A stretch of 64,000 nt of DNA from Lachnospiraceae bacterium (GTDB taxonomy: Bacteria > Bacteroidota > Bacteroidia > Bacteroidales > Muribaculaceae): positions 35,671 through 99,670 of the forward strand of contig JAMPGZ010000001.1 of the NCBI GenBank assembly GCA_023663655.1. Direction: 5' to 3'. Position 1 is the first letter of the stretch. Each line of letters starts with the position of its first letter. Under the pieces are notes generated by a model. The model did not search any database and had not been told where the DNA came from. It saw only the letters and a list, made by a program, of their open reading frames with translations. A program made the translations under genes and the position numbers. Below, in pieces: positions 55,387 to 64,000 of this stretch.

Positions 55387-55446
55387 AGAAGGCTTGCAGG
55401 TTGCCGTGGCATCTTGATGGGTCACCGGTCGGCAAGCCTTCTTCAT
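55387..55446 (+). terminator. Hairpin between frc and oxc
   Basis: Exact 11-nt arms AGAAGGCTTGC and GCAAGCCTTCT enclose 34 nt, followed by TCAT. It lies 26 nt after the frc stop. It can terminate or stabilise the frc 3' end, giving frc and oxc different levels within one locus. Confidence 0.6.
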
Positions 55447-55489
55447 AATCACGACAAATTTGTGAAATTATATAAAAAACAATAAAAAT

Positions 55490-57241
55490 ATGGCTAATAC
55501 AACATCAAATACGGCTCCTGTGCAGCCTCATTTTCCTGAACAAGTGACCGGTATGTATATTCTTGCCGAGGCGTTGAAGCGTGTCGGGCTTGACACTGTT
55601 TATGGACTTGTGGGTATTCCTGTCACAGAGACGGCATACGCCATGCAGAAAGTAGGTGTCAAATATGTAGGATTCCGTTTTGAACAGCAGGCGGGTATGG
55701 CAGCCGCCACTCACGGCTATCTTAGAAAATCGCCGGGTGTGCTACTCACTGTATCATCTCTCGGTTTTATGAACGGATTGACTGCAACGGCAAACGCTAC
55801 TGTCAATTGCTATCCTATGATTCAGATTTCAGGTGCGAGCGATCCTACTATGGTCGACATGAAGATGGGCACCTACGAAGAGCTTGACCAGCTCAACACG
55901 GCGCGTCCGTTGGTGAAGGCGGCATTCCGATGCAGCCATGCCAAGGATATTCCGGGAGCTGTGGCTCGTGCCTACAGAGCTGCCGTGAGCGGACGTCCCG
56001 GTGGTGTTTACATTGACATGACCACTCCCGCTCTTGCCGAGATTATGGATGCTTCCGAGGCTGAGAAACTATTCTATCAGCCGGTGGATGCTTATTCACC
56101 TGTAGCTCCTAATAAGGAGGCTGTCGACCGTGCTGTCGAGATTCTCGCTTCAGCCAAGAATCCGGCTATTCTTCTTGGAAAAGGCGCCGCTTACGCTCAG
56201 GTCGACGATAAGATTAAGAAATTGATTGAGACATATAACATTCCTTACCTGCCCATGTCAATGGCAAAGGGGCTTATGCCCGACAATGGTCCGCTGAGCG
56301 CATTGTCATGCCGTTCGACCATCATGGAGAAAGCCGACGTGGTCATGGTCATAGGCGCGCGTCTTAACTGGATGCTGTCATTCGGCAAAGGAAAGTGGAA
56401 TCCGGCTATCAAGTTTATCCAGCTTGATGTCGAGCCACAGGAGATAGATGTCAACGTGCCTATCGCAGCTCCTGTTGTAGGTGATATGGGCTTGTCGCTT
56501 GACGCTATTCTCTCCGGTCTTGCCGGTAAGAAGATGAGTGCCGATCCCGCATGGGTATCTTCACTTCAGGCTGAAAGCAAGGTGAAGAATGAAAAATTCG
56601 CGCAGCGTCTTAAAGATGCGGCATCTGTTTCTCCGATGAATCACTGGAGCGCGCTTAGCGCTGTCAAGCCTATCCTTGAAAGCAATCCCGATGTGATCCT
56701 TATCAATGAGGGAGCCAATACTCTTGACGACACCCGTGACTCGATCGACATGACATTGCCCCGTCATCGTGTGGACTGTGCCACATGGGCTATCATGGGC
56801 ATGGGCATGGGTTCGGCGATTGGTGCCGCTGTTGCCACCGGCAAGTCGGTTGTGGCTATCGAGGGTGACTCGGCATTCGGATTCTCAGGCATGGACTTCG
56901 GCACCATCTGCCGTTTCAAGCTCCCTGTGACCGTGGTTATCTTCAATAATGGAGGTATATATAACAGCATGGGTGTCAACCCGAGCACTGATCCGTCGAT
57001 CGAACATGATCCGGCTCCTACCACTCTTGATATCGCGGCCCGTTACGATAAGATGGGTGAAGTGTTTGGCGTGAAGAATGCCTACGTCACCACCCCCGCT
57101 GAATTGTCCGAGGCTCTGACTGCAGCCATCGCCTCCAAGGAGCCTAACATCATCAATGTGCAGCTTGCTGCCGATGCCGGTAAGGAGAGTGGCCACATAG
57201 GCTACCTTAATCCTGCTCCTTTGATCGACTACACTGTATAG
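55490..57241 (+). CDS. oxc: Oxalyl-CoA decarboxylase
   Basis: A 583-aa ThDP-dependent enzyme. The activating Glu is in RFEQQAGMAA (Glu65). The ThDP/Mg motif starts at GDSAFGFSGMD (459-469) and ends in FNN (485-487), the usual spacing. The length equals the family norm (about 570). It decarboxylates oxalyl-CoA to formyl-CoA and CO2, and the formyl-CoA can feed Frc in a cycle. It consumes a proton, which can support energy conservation together with an oxalate/formate exchange. It lies downstream of frc and upstream of an AEC carrier. Confidence 0.92.
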   Translation: MANTTSNTAPVQPHFPEQVTGMYILAEALKRVGLDTVYGLVGIPVTETAYAMQKVGVKYVGFRFEQQAGMAAATHGYLRKSPGVLLTVSSLGFMNGLTATANATVNCYPMIQISGASDPTMVDMKMGTYEELDQLNTARPLVKAAFRCSHAKDIPGAVARAYRAAVSGRPGGVYIDMTTPALAEIMDASEAEKLFYQPVDAYSPVAPNKEAVDRAVEILASAKNPAILLGKGAAYAQVDDKIKKLIETYNIPYLPMSMAKGLMPDNGPLSALSCRSTIMEKADVVMVIGARLNWMLSFGKGKWNPAIKFIQLDVEPQEIDVNVPIAAPVVGDMGLSLDAILSGLAGKKMSADPAWVSSLQAESKVKNEKFAQRLKDAASVSPMNHWSALSAVKPILESNPDVILINEGANTLDDTRDSIDMTLPRHRVDCATWAIMGMGMGSAIGAAVATGKSVVAIEGDSAFGFSGMDFGTICRFKLPVTVVIFNNGGIYNSMGVNPSTDPSIEHDPAPTTLDIAARYDKMGEVFGVKNAYVTTPAELSEALTAAIASKEPNIINVQLAADAGKESGHIGYLNPAPLIDYTV

Positions 57242-57261
57242 CCATCAATCCCTCCCGCGTT

Positions 57262-57293
57262 GTTCCCCCCTTAGAGCGGGGGGAACGCCTTTT
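57262..57293 (+). terminator. Hairpin between oxc and the AEC carrier
   Basis: Exact 9-nt arms GTTCCCCCC and GGGGGGAAC, 7-nt loop, then GCCTTTTC, 21 nt after the oxc stop. Very stable stem; termination before the carrier gene is likely to be substantial. Confidence 0.7.
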
Positions 57294-57325
57294 CAAACTA
57301 TTATTAATCTCAAAAAATTCAGGAT

Positions 57326-58300
57326 ATGAATATTTCTCATGTCATTTTGTATGCCATCGTCCCTATTATCGTGGTGATGCTTGCGGGATATATTTCTGGA
57401 AAGAAGAAAATCTTCTCGGGCGATGATGCAAAGAAATTCAACAAGGTTGTGCTCGACTACGCATTGCCGGCAGCATTGTTTGTCTCAATCGTTCAAGCCA
57501 CCCGTGAGGACCTTGTTAAGGATATTAAGCTGACAATCGTGTCGACTATAGGTATCATGGCTTGTTTCATGATAGTCTATTTCGTGTTCAAAATGTTTAA
57601 GAAGAACACCGGAGCCGATGCCGCCGTCAGTGCGTTGATCAGTGGTTCACCTACCATCGGATTCCTTGGGTTTGCCGTGCTGGAGCCTATCTTCGGCACC
57701 TCGCCTTCAGTAGCGCTTGTCGTGGCGATCGTCGGAATCGTGGTAAACGCAATCGGTATTCCTGTGGGACTCTCCCTTATGAACGCTTCTCTTGAAAAGC
57801 AGAATCCCGGCTCTACTAAAAAGCAGAGTGCGTGGCAGCCTGTGATCCATGCCCTTGAGCAGCCTGTAGCCTGGGCTCCTATCCTCGCCGTGGTGTGGGT
57901 GCTTGTGGGTATTCCATGGCCGGCTTACCTGAGCCCGTCGTTTGACTTGATCGCAAAGGCTAATGCATCAATGGCGGTATTCTCAGCCGGTATCACTCTT
58001 GCCGCTATCAAATTTACCGTCAACTGGCAGGCAGTGCTTGGCTCAATCATGAAGATGGTGATGATGCCGGCAGTGGTGCTCATCCTCGGTCTTATCTTCC
58101 ACATGGATCCGCTTAACTTGAAGATGCTCGTCGTTGCGGCAGCTCTTCCACCGGCATTCTCCGGCATTATCATCGCCGACGAATATGACACTTATGTCGC
58201 TACCGGTACTTCATCGCTTACGTTAAGTGTGATACTGTTCATCGGATTCTGTCCGTTGTGGATATGGATCACTGAACTCTGCTTGCACTCATTCGCATAA
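57326..58300 (+). CDS. AEC-family membrane carrier, probable oxalate or formate transporter
   Basis: A 324-aa protein with about ten transmembrane helices in two inverted halves, as in the auxin efflux carrier (AEC/BASS-like) family. Visible pieces include VPIIVVMLAGYISGKKK, KFNKVVLDYALPAALF, ISGSPTIGFLG with a helix-breaking Pro, and the C-terminal ALPPAFSGIIIADEY. The family carries malate, malonate and other organic anions. Its place beside frc and oxc suggests oxalate import or formate export, and this locus lacks an OxlT-type MFS antiporter. Substrate is inference. Followed by a strong terminator. Confidence 0.8.
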   Translation: MNISHVILYAIVPIIVVMLAGYISGKKKIFSGDDAKKFNKVVLDYALPAALFVSIVQATREDLVKDIKLTIVSTIGIMACFMIVYFVFKMFKKNTGADAAVSALISGSPTIGFLGFAVLEPIFGTSPSVALVVAIVGIVVNAIGIPVGLSLMNASLEKQNPGSTKKQSAWQPVIHALEQPVAWAPILAVVWVLVGIPWPAYLSPSFDLIAKANASMAVFSAGITLAAIKFTVNWQAVLGSIMKMVMMPAVVLILGLIFHMDPLNLKMLVVAAALPPAFSGIIIADEYDTYVATGTSSLTLSVILFIGFCPLWIWITELCLHSFA

Positions 58301-58324
58301 ACCACCTGTCTAAATATCAATCAA

Positions 58325-58365
58325 GAGGGGGCGTTCCATCGAAACGGAACGCCCCCTCTTTCTTT
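58325..58365. terminator. Strong terminator between convergent AEC and GH10 genes
   Basis: A perfect 13-bp stem (GAGGGGGCGTTCC/GGAACGCCCCCTC), 8-nt loop and TTTCTTT on the plus strand. It lies 24 nt past the AEC stop and 20 nt past the GH10 stop on the other strand, so it may serve both, though the minus-strand tail is less T-rich. Confidence 0.85.
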
Positions 58366-58385
58366 ATAGAGTGATAGTAATTTGC

Positions 58386-61300
58386 TTATCGGCGGTATTC
58401 TTTGGTGCTGGTCACTGTGCCGTCGGAATGATACTCGCATTTGATGACCAATCCGGTTGCCGATGCCGGGACTCTGATGCCCTGGATATTGTAATATTCG
58501 GTTCTTACTATTTCAGATGCGGTAGGTGTCTCGATCGTCTCTATGCCCGACATCTTCTCAGCCTGAAGTCTCACGGCTGCATGGACGGCGTGGAACGCCT
58601 CTTTGGGATTCATGGCGTCGTCGTAAAGCAGCGGCTTGTTGGCTCGCCAAGAGTCGGGGTCGGAAATGCCCCATAGAGTCACGGCAGGACAATTGGATTG
58701 TGAGAGAGCGGCATTTACGAGCGCTCCATACTCTTCAGCCTGACGGCTTGCTGCATCGGGAGCTGTGGGGTCGAGCTGGGCTATGTCAAGTTCGGTGATG
58801 ATCACTTCAAGCCCGAGGTCCTGATAGCGGCGTATGTTCTCGGCAAGTTTGTCGGCTTTCACTTCGCCCACGGTAAGGTGGCACTGCAGTCCCACACCGT
58901 GCAGCGGAGCGCCGCTCTCCTTGAGCTTTTTGGCAAGGTTGAACAATGCCTCCGACTTAGGTTCGCCCATGAATTCCGAACCATACTCGTTGATGAACAG
59001 TTTGGCATCGGGATCCACCTCATGCGCCTTTTCGAGAGCCAACTTCATATACTCTTCTCCGATCACGGTTTTCCACACTGATTCGCGCAGATTGTAGGAG
59101 TCGGGATTGTCACGCACCACGCTTTGGTCGTCGTCAAGCATCTCGTTGACCACATCCCACTCTTTCACTTTGCCTTTGAAATGTGTGCCCACATTCTCGA
59201 TGTGGTTGTAAAGAATGGCTAAGAGCTGGTCGCGGGTCCAGTTGTGATTGTTCTTGTAACCGTTGGATGATACCCATTCAGGGCACTGGTTGTGCCATGC
59301 GAAAGCATGACCGCGCACATACATTCCTGTGGCTTCGGCGAAATTCATGATAGCGTCGGCATCGCCATAATTGAAGTTGCCTTGCGACGGTTCGGTAGCG
59401 TCAAACTTCATCTGGTTTTCTGCTACGATGGAGTTGAACTGGTCAGCGATAGCCTTCACCTTGGGATTGTTTGCGTCCGAGAGGTCGTAACGCCAGTTTG
59501 ACACGGCAACACCTATGCGCTTGCCTGCCTTTACGGCATATTCTTTAAGTGATACAGGATCGTTCACATCCTTGCTGTAGTCTACGATATATTCTGAATT
59601 GTCGCCGGTGTCCTCGGGCTTGATGATTATGGTCTGGTCGCCCTGTCCTGAATATTTCAGAGAAGTCACGGTGGCTGTCAGGGTGTAAACACCGTCGGCT
59701 TCGGTCTCTTCCACTTTCCATGTGCACACTTTAGGATACTGCACACGGAATTGCCACTCTTTCTCATTGAGCGATTTCTTGCCTGTGGCGGTAATGAGCG
59801 TGAACTTGTCACCCTCTTGGAGGGTGTTTGTGTCGTCGGCTGCTATTTCAAGCACCGGCAGTTGATCGGAATCAAGAAGTCCGAGGGTCTTGTTGTAGTA
59901 GCTTAGGACTCCTGAGATGTCGAGGCGGTCAAATTCTGCGGCTGAGTTGACGCGGAAGCGCAGACGTGCGGTGGGACGCACACGCAGATCGACTTTCGCG
60001 CCCGCCTTGAAGTCGGCGAGAGTCAGCATTCCGGGTTTTTCGGTACCCGGCTGGACGGTGCCATACACATCGGTCAGTCCGCCTATGTTTCCTGTACCTG
60101 ATAGAGTTCCGGCGGGATAGACGGTTACGTTAGCCGACGATCCGATGGCTCCAGACAGCTTGCCTGAGCGGGCAGCATCGATGTCGTTGAGGATCGATAC
60201 CGTGCCTTTCAATATCGCAAGACCTCCCGAAATGTTGTTGGTATTGCCGGTGATTGCGTATGTTCCGTCACCCTCCTTCACAATGCCCACTTTCGACGAT
60301 CCGTTGGGTGATATTTCGCCTTCAAGACGGGAATCTTTGCCTGAGCATCCCACTATGTAATAAGTGCGTGAGTCGCTTTTGCTTTTATAATATCCCTGTA
60401 TGTGGCTCCCTTTTTCGGTCACGAGAGTACCTATGCGATAACCTGCCGCCGGGCTCTTGTTCTCTGACGCAATAGTGGCGCCGTCGTGAAGTGTCACACA
60501 ATTATTCTCAAAAATGGGAGTGAAGTCACGTTTGTTGATCGACTCCTGCATATTGTCGGAATAGAATTTCTTTGATCCGGCAGCCATGATGAGTCCGTAG
60601 AATCCGCAGGTAGCATTGCACCCTTCGGGATAAGCATACACATGGATGTCGCCGGTGTAGCCGCTCCAGTCGGGGAAGGATGCTCCTTTTGCCGAACCGA
60701 GGTAGCAGCGTTCACCTGCCGAATGAATGTTGAGAGTGCCTTCGCCTATGATTGGCGAGGTCCAGTAGGTGTAGCGTGAGGTATAGACATCGAGTGTGGT
60801 TCCTTGCGGTATGTTCAGCGGAGTGGAGCACTCGGTGTAGGAACTTGAGGTGCTTGCCGGATTGCAGATGTCGAGCTTTCCATCCTCGGGGGTTATGTAG
60901 TCGTCATAGCGACCTTTCAGAATCACGTTGTCGATGTAATAATCGGTCTTGTCATTGTTGTACCCGAATCTGAGCTTTACGGCGTTGCTGCCATCAGCCG
61001 GAACCTGTAGGGCGTATGTCTTTTTCATCCATGAGCCGGGGTCGCCTTGCGCGGGATAGCCATCGTCGGCATAAAGCTGGTCATCGCCATAAAATGCCTT
61101 GAATTGCAGCCACTGTCCACCCTCTGTGCCGGGATCGAAGTACACATCAAAAATGAGATATTCATATTGTGATGTGAGAGCAACGCCTCCGAGCGACTCG
61201 GGGAGTGTGAATTCCACAAACTCGTTCCACCCTTTATTGGGGATATGCAGAACTTTGTTTGCCGGATTTTTCGGATCGGCGACTACAGTTGCGGTGGTTT

Positions 61301-61442
61301 GGACGCCGCCCCCGAAATTATTCCACATGGGGAAGGTTGTGCCTATATCGCAACCTTCAAAATCTTGCACCGTGAATGGCGCCGCCATTGCCGCTCCTGA
61401 GCAAAGGATAGCCGACATAATGGCTGACATTGTCTTCTTCAT
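58386..61442 (-). CDS. Secreted GH10 endo-1,4-beta-xylanase, multidomain
   Basis: A 1018-aa protein from the ATG at 61442. The frame opens at 61562, upstream of the promoter, so the shorter form is preferred. Signal peptide MKKTMSAIMSAILCSGAAMA. About residues 22-180: jelly-roll carbohydrate-binding-like domain (FTVQDFEGCDIGTTFP). About 190-600: beta-helix segments with passenger-type repeats (GIVKEGDGTYAITG, GTLSGTGNIGG). About 680-985: GH10 barrel with acid/base Glu767 in WDVVNEM and nucleophile Glu884 in IITELDIA. C-terminal tail starting YYNIQGIRVPA, like the pectinesterase protein. It cuts xylan chains outside the cell, feeding the xylose operon in principle. It lies 125 nt downstream of a membrane regulator on the same strand. 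Confidence 0.9.
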   Translation of the reverse strand: MKKTMSAIMSAILCSGAAMAAPFTVQDFEGCDIGTTFPMWNNFGGGVQTTATVVADPKNPANKVLHIPNKGWNEFVEFTLPESLGGVALTSQYEYLIFDVYFDPGTEGGQWLQFKAFYGDDQLYADDGYPAQGDPGSWMKKTYALQVPADGSNAVKLRFGYNNDKTDYYIDNVILKGRYDDYITPEDGKLDICNPASTSSSYTECSTPLNIPQGTTLDVYTSRYTYWTSPIIGEGTLNIHSAGERCYLGSAKGASFPDWSGYTGDIHVYAYPEGCNATCGFYGLIMAAGSKKFYSDNMQESINKRDFTPIFENNCVTLHDGATIASENKSPAAGYRIGTLVTEKGSHIQGYYKSKSDSRTYYIVGCSGKDSRLEGEISPNGSSKVGIVKEGDGTYAITGNTNNISGGLAILKGTVSILNDIDAARSGKLSGAIGSSANVTVYPAGTLSGTGNIGGLTDVYGTVQPGTEKPGMLTLADFKAGAKVDLRVRPTARLRFRVNSAAEFDRLDISGVLSYYNKTLGLLDSDQLPVLEIAADDTNTLQEGDKFTLITATGKKSLNEKEWQFRVQYPKVCTWKVEETEADGVYTLTATVTSLKYSGQGDQTIIIKPEDTGDNSEYIVDYSKDVNDPVSLKEYAVKAGKRIGVAVSNWRYDLSDANNPKVKAIADQFNSIVAENQMKFDATEPSQGNFNYGDADAIMNFAEATGMYVRGHAFAWHNQCPEWVSSNGYKNNHNWTRDQLLAILYNHIENVGTHFKGKVKEWDVVNEMLDDDQSVVRDNPDSYNLRESVWKTVIGEEYMKLALEKAHEVDPDAKLFINEYGSEFMGEPKSEALFNLAKKLKESGAPLHGVGLQCHLTVGEVKADKLAENIRRYQDLGLEVIITELDIAQLDPTAPDAASRQAEEYGALVNAALSQSNCPAVTLWGISDPDSWRANKPLLYDDAMNPKEAFHAVHAAVRLQAEKMSGIETIETPTASEIVRTEYYNIQGIRVPASATGLVIKCEYHSDGTVTSTKEYRR

Positions 61443-61468
61443 AATGGTATTATTTGTGTCAATTGACG

Positions 61469-61476
61469 CAAAGGTA
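61469..61476 (-). promoter_or_regulatory. -7 element of the GH10 gene
   Basis: On the minus strand, TACCTTTG (61476-61469) matches TAnnTTTG, 26 nt before the ATG at 61442. The -33 region is T-rich without a clear TTTG. It indicates that the xylanase has its own promoter rather than only readthrough from the regulator. Confidence 0.5.
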
Positions 61477-61567
61477 TAGATTAGACTCGTCAATAAAAAT
61501 ATGACACGCAAGCAGTTGGCGGCAATGATACAAATTGGCAAACGTGCGCTACATTTCCGCAAATGCG

Positions 61568-64000
61568 TCAGTCGCCTTTTTGTGACGCGCGGTAATCGGA
61601 TGGCGGCATTCCGGTGAAACGCTTGAAGGAGTTGGCAAAGTGTGCCTGTGTGCAGAATCCTACTCGGAACGCCACTTGTGATATGTCGAGATCATCATTC
61701 TTGAGCAGTTCGCAGGCTTGTTTCATTCTCGCGTTGCGGAGAAATTCGCTTGGGCTCATGCCAAACAGTTCTTTCATCTTTCGATTGAGGTGCGCCCGGC
61801 TCATGCCCACCTCTTCTCCGAGCTTTTCGACATTGAATGCCGAGTCGTGAAGATTTTCATTGACAGTGTCGGAGATGCGTTTTATGAGTTTCTCATCGTT
61901 GCCTTTCATCACCGGCTGCCACATCTCTTCGGTGGTGTCGACTATATACTTTATTTTTTCCTGCTTTATTCTCTGACGTTTCTTTTCCATGTAATAAAGC
62001 CATGCAAGCAGGGGGATGGCAAATATCAGTATGGCATAGATGACTTTGGCGGTGAGGGTGAGATACCATGGTGCGGAGACCATCACTGTCACTTCAAGCG
62101 GTTCCGATTCGAGGGTGTCCTCCTTTGCCTTGATTTGAATCGAATGTGTGCCGGGAGGGAGATGAGGAAGAGCCAAGGTGCTTATGCCGGAGGGTAGCTG
62201 GGTCCAGGAATCATATATCCCCGGCATACACCACATATATGTGCGGTTTTCTCCGCGTGTGAAGTCTTTCCCTGCAAGCCTTATGGTGAGATTGCCGTTG
62301 TCATGACTCAGGTTTATCTCTCCGCTCTTGGTCAAATAGGGTTTTCCGTCCCGCCGGAATGAATTTTTAGTTATGCGGTTTCCTTCAAGAAAAAGTCCCG
62401 ATACCGATGGTTTGCTCGGAGCGTGTGGAGGGTTAAGACGGGCAGGGTCAAAAACCGTAACTCCTCGATTGCCGCTTAAAATCACCTTCGCTTGGTTGAT
62501 TGTGGTGCATGAGAATCCAAAGTCGTCAATATTGCCTCTGAATTTATGGGTTCTGATGTGGAACGCTGAATCGACCTGAGCGATCTCTTCATGGCATCCT
62601 ATCCAGGCATTGCCCTCCGTGTCAAATGCTATGGATGATAAAAACATATCGGGCAATCCGTCCTTAACCGACAGATGCCTGTAGCTCCAGTCATCGGGGT
62701 TGATGATATACACTCCGTTGCTTGTGGCGCTCCACACATTGCCGTTGGCATCCTCTCCGATGGAATTGTGTACTCCTTTGCATAATTGGGGATATCGTTG
62801 GCTCAGATGGATTATCTCCTTTGTTGCTGTGTCATATACCGCCAATGAGCCGTACATGCCTATCCAAAGGCGGTCACGGGAATCACAGAACAGCGAGGAC
62901 ACCCATATCAGGTTGGAGCCCTTGTTGCCCAGCGGCAACATCTCGGCGGCACCGGTGTTTGAGTCCACTGCCGCCACACCTCCGCCAAGCACACCGAAAT
63001 AAATGTTGCCGTATGAATCGGAGGCTATCGAACTGCCCTGATATTTTCCCTCAGGGCGGAATATCAGCCTGTCTTTTCCTGATGAGGCGTTTATTTCGTA
63101 AAGCCCTTCGTGGTCTATTCCGGCGAGCAGTATGCCGTCGGCGGTGCGCAACAAGGAAGTGACCGCGTTGGAAAACCGGCGTGTTGACTTTAGATTGCCT
63201 TGCCGATCAATATTCAGCAGACGTCCGTCAGATAGTCCGCACCACAATGTTCCCTCATCGGCTACCGTCAATATGGGACCGGTGTACAGACTTCCGGTTA
63301 CTTCGGAAATATCAATATGTTCATAGTCAGGCTCTTCTTCCGCCGCCATGACCGCACCGTAGCGAGGGACTCCTATCCATAGGTTTTGTTCCGAGTCCTC
63401 ATATAGTGCCGATATATGGGCTTCACGGGTGCTTGCCGGTATTTTTATCTCTCTCTCCGGCTCCAGCCTTTTGCCGTTCTTGGCGAGTACAAAGATTCCT
63501 TGTTTTTCCGCTGCGGCGATGATGCTTCCATCTTTTCGTAGTGTAGCCGAGGTAAGCGTCGGAAAAATATTTCCGTCAATCTTAATCCGAGATATTGTGC
63601 CGTCGGAAGCTCGCCATTTCAATAGAGTTTCCGAGCAGAACACCAGTATGTCGCCATCCTTACGGGAGATCAGGAAGCGTATGTAGCCATCGGTGATTTT
63701 ATCGATCTTCACACTGCCGTCATCATCCACGGTCATCAATGTGCCTCCATGAGTGCCGCACACAAGTTTTCGTGAGGAGGATTCGACGATGGAATTTATA
63801 TTGGTTCCTCCGGGCAGCTCTATTTTTACTGCTGATAATATTGAGTCGGATGGCGAAACTTTATACACGCCTATTCCTGCCGCGACAAAAGCCACCGTCC
63901 CGTCGCTGCATTCGCAGAGGTCGGAAATGTAACCGTTGAACTCAATGCCGGGCAGGGACACACGGGTGAAGTCGTCACTGTCAGGATTGTACAGATTCAG
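61568..64000 (-). CDS. Propeller/Y_Y_Y membrane regulator with AraC-type DNA-binding domain (5' end outside window)
   Basis: Coding continues without a stop to the right edge, so the N-terminus is missing; a GTG at 63961 is not the true start. The visible ~810 residues contain two-component-regulator-type propeller repeats (SSIASDSYGNIYFGVLGG and YGSLAVYD), then a Y_Y_Y beta-sandwich (around ENRTYMWCMPGIYD) and one transmembrane helix (KVIYAILIFAIPLLAWLYYM). A short linker and a C-terminal AraC HTH (VEKLGEEVGMSRAHLNRKMKELFG and AFRVGFCTQAHFANSFKRF) complete it. No histidine-kinase or receiver domain lies between membrane and HTH, unlike classical hybrid two-component systems. It probably senses a glycan fragment in the periplasm and controls the adjacent GH10 gene. 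Confidence 0.88.
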   Translation of the reverse strand: MNLYNPDSDDFTRVSLPGIEFNGYISDLCECSDGTVAFVAAGIGVYKVSPSDSILSAVKIELPGGTNINSIVESSSRKLVCGTHGGTLMTVDDDGSVKIDKITDGYIRFLISRKDGDILVFCSETLLKWRASDGTISRIKIDGNIFPTLTSATLRKDGSIIAAAEKQGIFVLAKNGKRLEPEREIKIPASTREAHISALYEDSEQNLWIGVPRYGAVMAAEEEPDYEHIDISEVTGSLYTGPILTVADEGTLWCGLSDGRLLNIDRQGNLKSTRRFSNAVTSLLRTADGILLAGIDHEGLYEINASSGKDRLIFRPEGKYQGSSIASDSYGNIYFGVLGGGVAAVDSNTGAAEMLPLGNKGSNLIWVSSLFCDSRDRLWIGMYGSLAVYDTATKEIIHLSQRYPQLCKGVHNSIGEDANGNVWSATSNGVYIINPDDWSYRHLSVKDGLPDMFLSSIAFDTEGNAWIGCHEEIAQVDSAFHIRTHKFRGNIDDFGFSCTTINQAKVILSGNRGVTVFDPARLNPPHAPSKPSVSGLFLEGNRITKNSFRRDGKPYLTKSGEINLSHDNGNLTIRLAGKDFTRGENRTYMWCMPGIYDSWTQLPSGISTLALPHLPPGTHSIQIKAKEDTLESEPLEVTVMVSAPWYLTLTAKVIYAILIFAIPLLAWLYYMEKKRQRIKQEKIKYIVDTTEEMWQPVMKGNDEKLIKRISDTVNENLHDSAFNVEKLGEEVGMSRAHLNRKMKELFGMSPSEFLRNARMKQACELLKNDDLDISQVAFRVGFCTQAHFANSFKRFTGMPPSDYRASQKGD

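Overview
The window looks like the chromosome of a gut Bacteroidales bacterium, most likely Muribaculaceae (the S24-7 group, Muribaculum/Duncaniella-like). Reasons: many genes are preceded by the Bacteroidota promoter pattern (TTTG, about 20 nt, TAnnTTTG), the division/cell-wall cluster has Bacteroidota-type members, and there is a NUDIX-type xylose regulator next to xylB-xylA-xylE. DUF3857, DUF3078 and GIN-domain exported proteins are present, and an oxalate locus (CoA-transferase, oxalyl-CoA decarboxylase, AEC carrier) of the kind described for this family. This assignment is inference; no rRNA or tRNA was seen.

Layout. 0.3-4.4 kb (minus): two exported DUF3857/transglutaminase-like proteins. 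4.7-11.7 kb (plus): an AspT/YidE-type membrane protein, then phoH-purC-menG in a tight operon, then a DUF3078 outer-membrane protein and two small exported proteins of unknown function. 11.8-17.2 kb: a xylose operon (NUDIX regulator, xylulokinase, xylose isomerase, xylose symporter) with a candidate operator. 17.2-17.7 kb: a hairpin-rich non-coding segment that forms a large imperfect palindrome. 17.7-20.4 kb: a HigBA-like toxin-antitoxin pair, an outer-membrane barrel and a zinc-less sirtuin. 20.6-35.5 kb: the dcw cluster rsmH-ftsL-ftsI-murE-mraY-murD-ftsW-murG-murC-ftsQ-ftsA-ftsZ, with no mraZ seen in front.

35.6-40.2 kb is an AT-rich accessory island: a possible structured leader RNA, a single-chain type IIG restriction-modification enzyme, and an IS982-family insertion whose transposase is frameshifted and which appears to cut off the start of another gene. 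40.2-43.5 kb: a GIN-domain lipoprotein (minus), an NlpC/P60 peptidase and a second AspT/YidE protein with a predicted leaderless mRNA. 43.6-45.5 kb: a two-gene AT-rich module pairing an ABC/SMC-type ATPase with a small protein carrying a PD-(D/E)xK-like nuclease signature. This is the best candidate here for an undescribed defence-type system. 45.5-48.1 kb: mutS (minus).

48.5-64 kb: a secreted pectin methylesterase-like protein, a 57-bp tandem repeat array followed by a cluster of short hairpins, an exported alpha/beta hydrolase, the oxalate locus, and on the minus strand a secreted GH10 xylanase with a propeller/AraC-type membrane regulator upstream of it that runs off the right edge. Xylan cleavage outside the cell (GH10) and xylose use inside it (xylose operon) fit together as one nutritional theme. 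Oxalate breakdown is a second, independent one.
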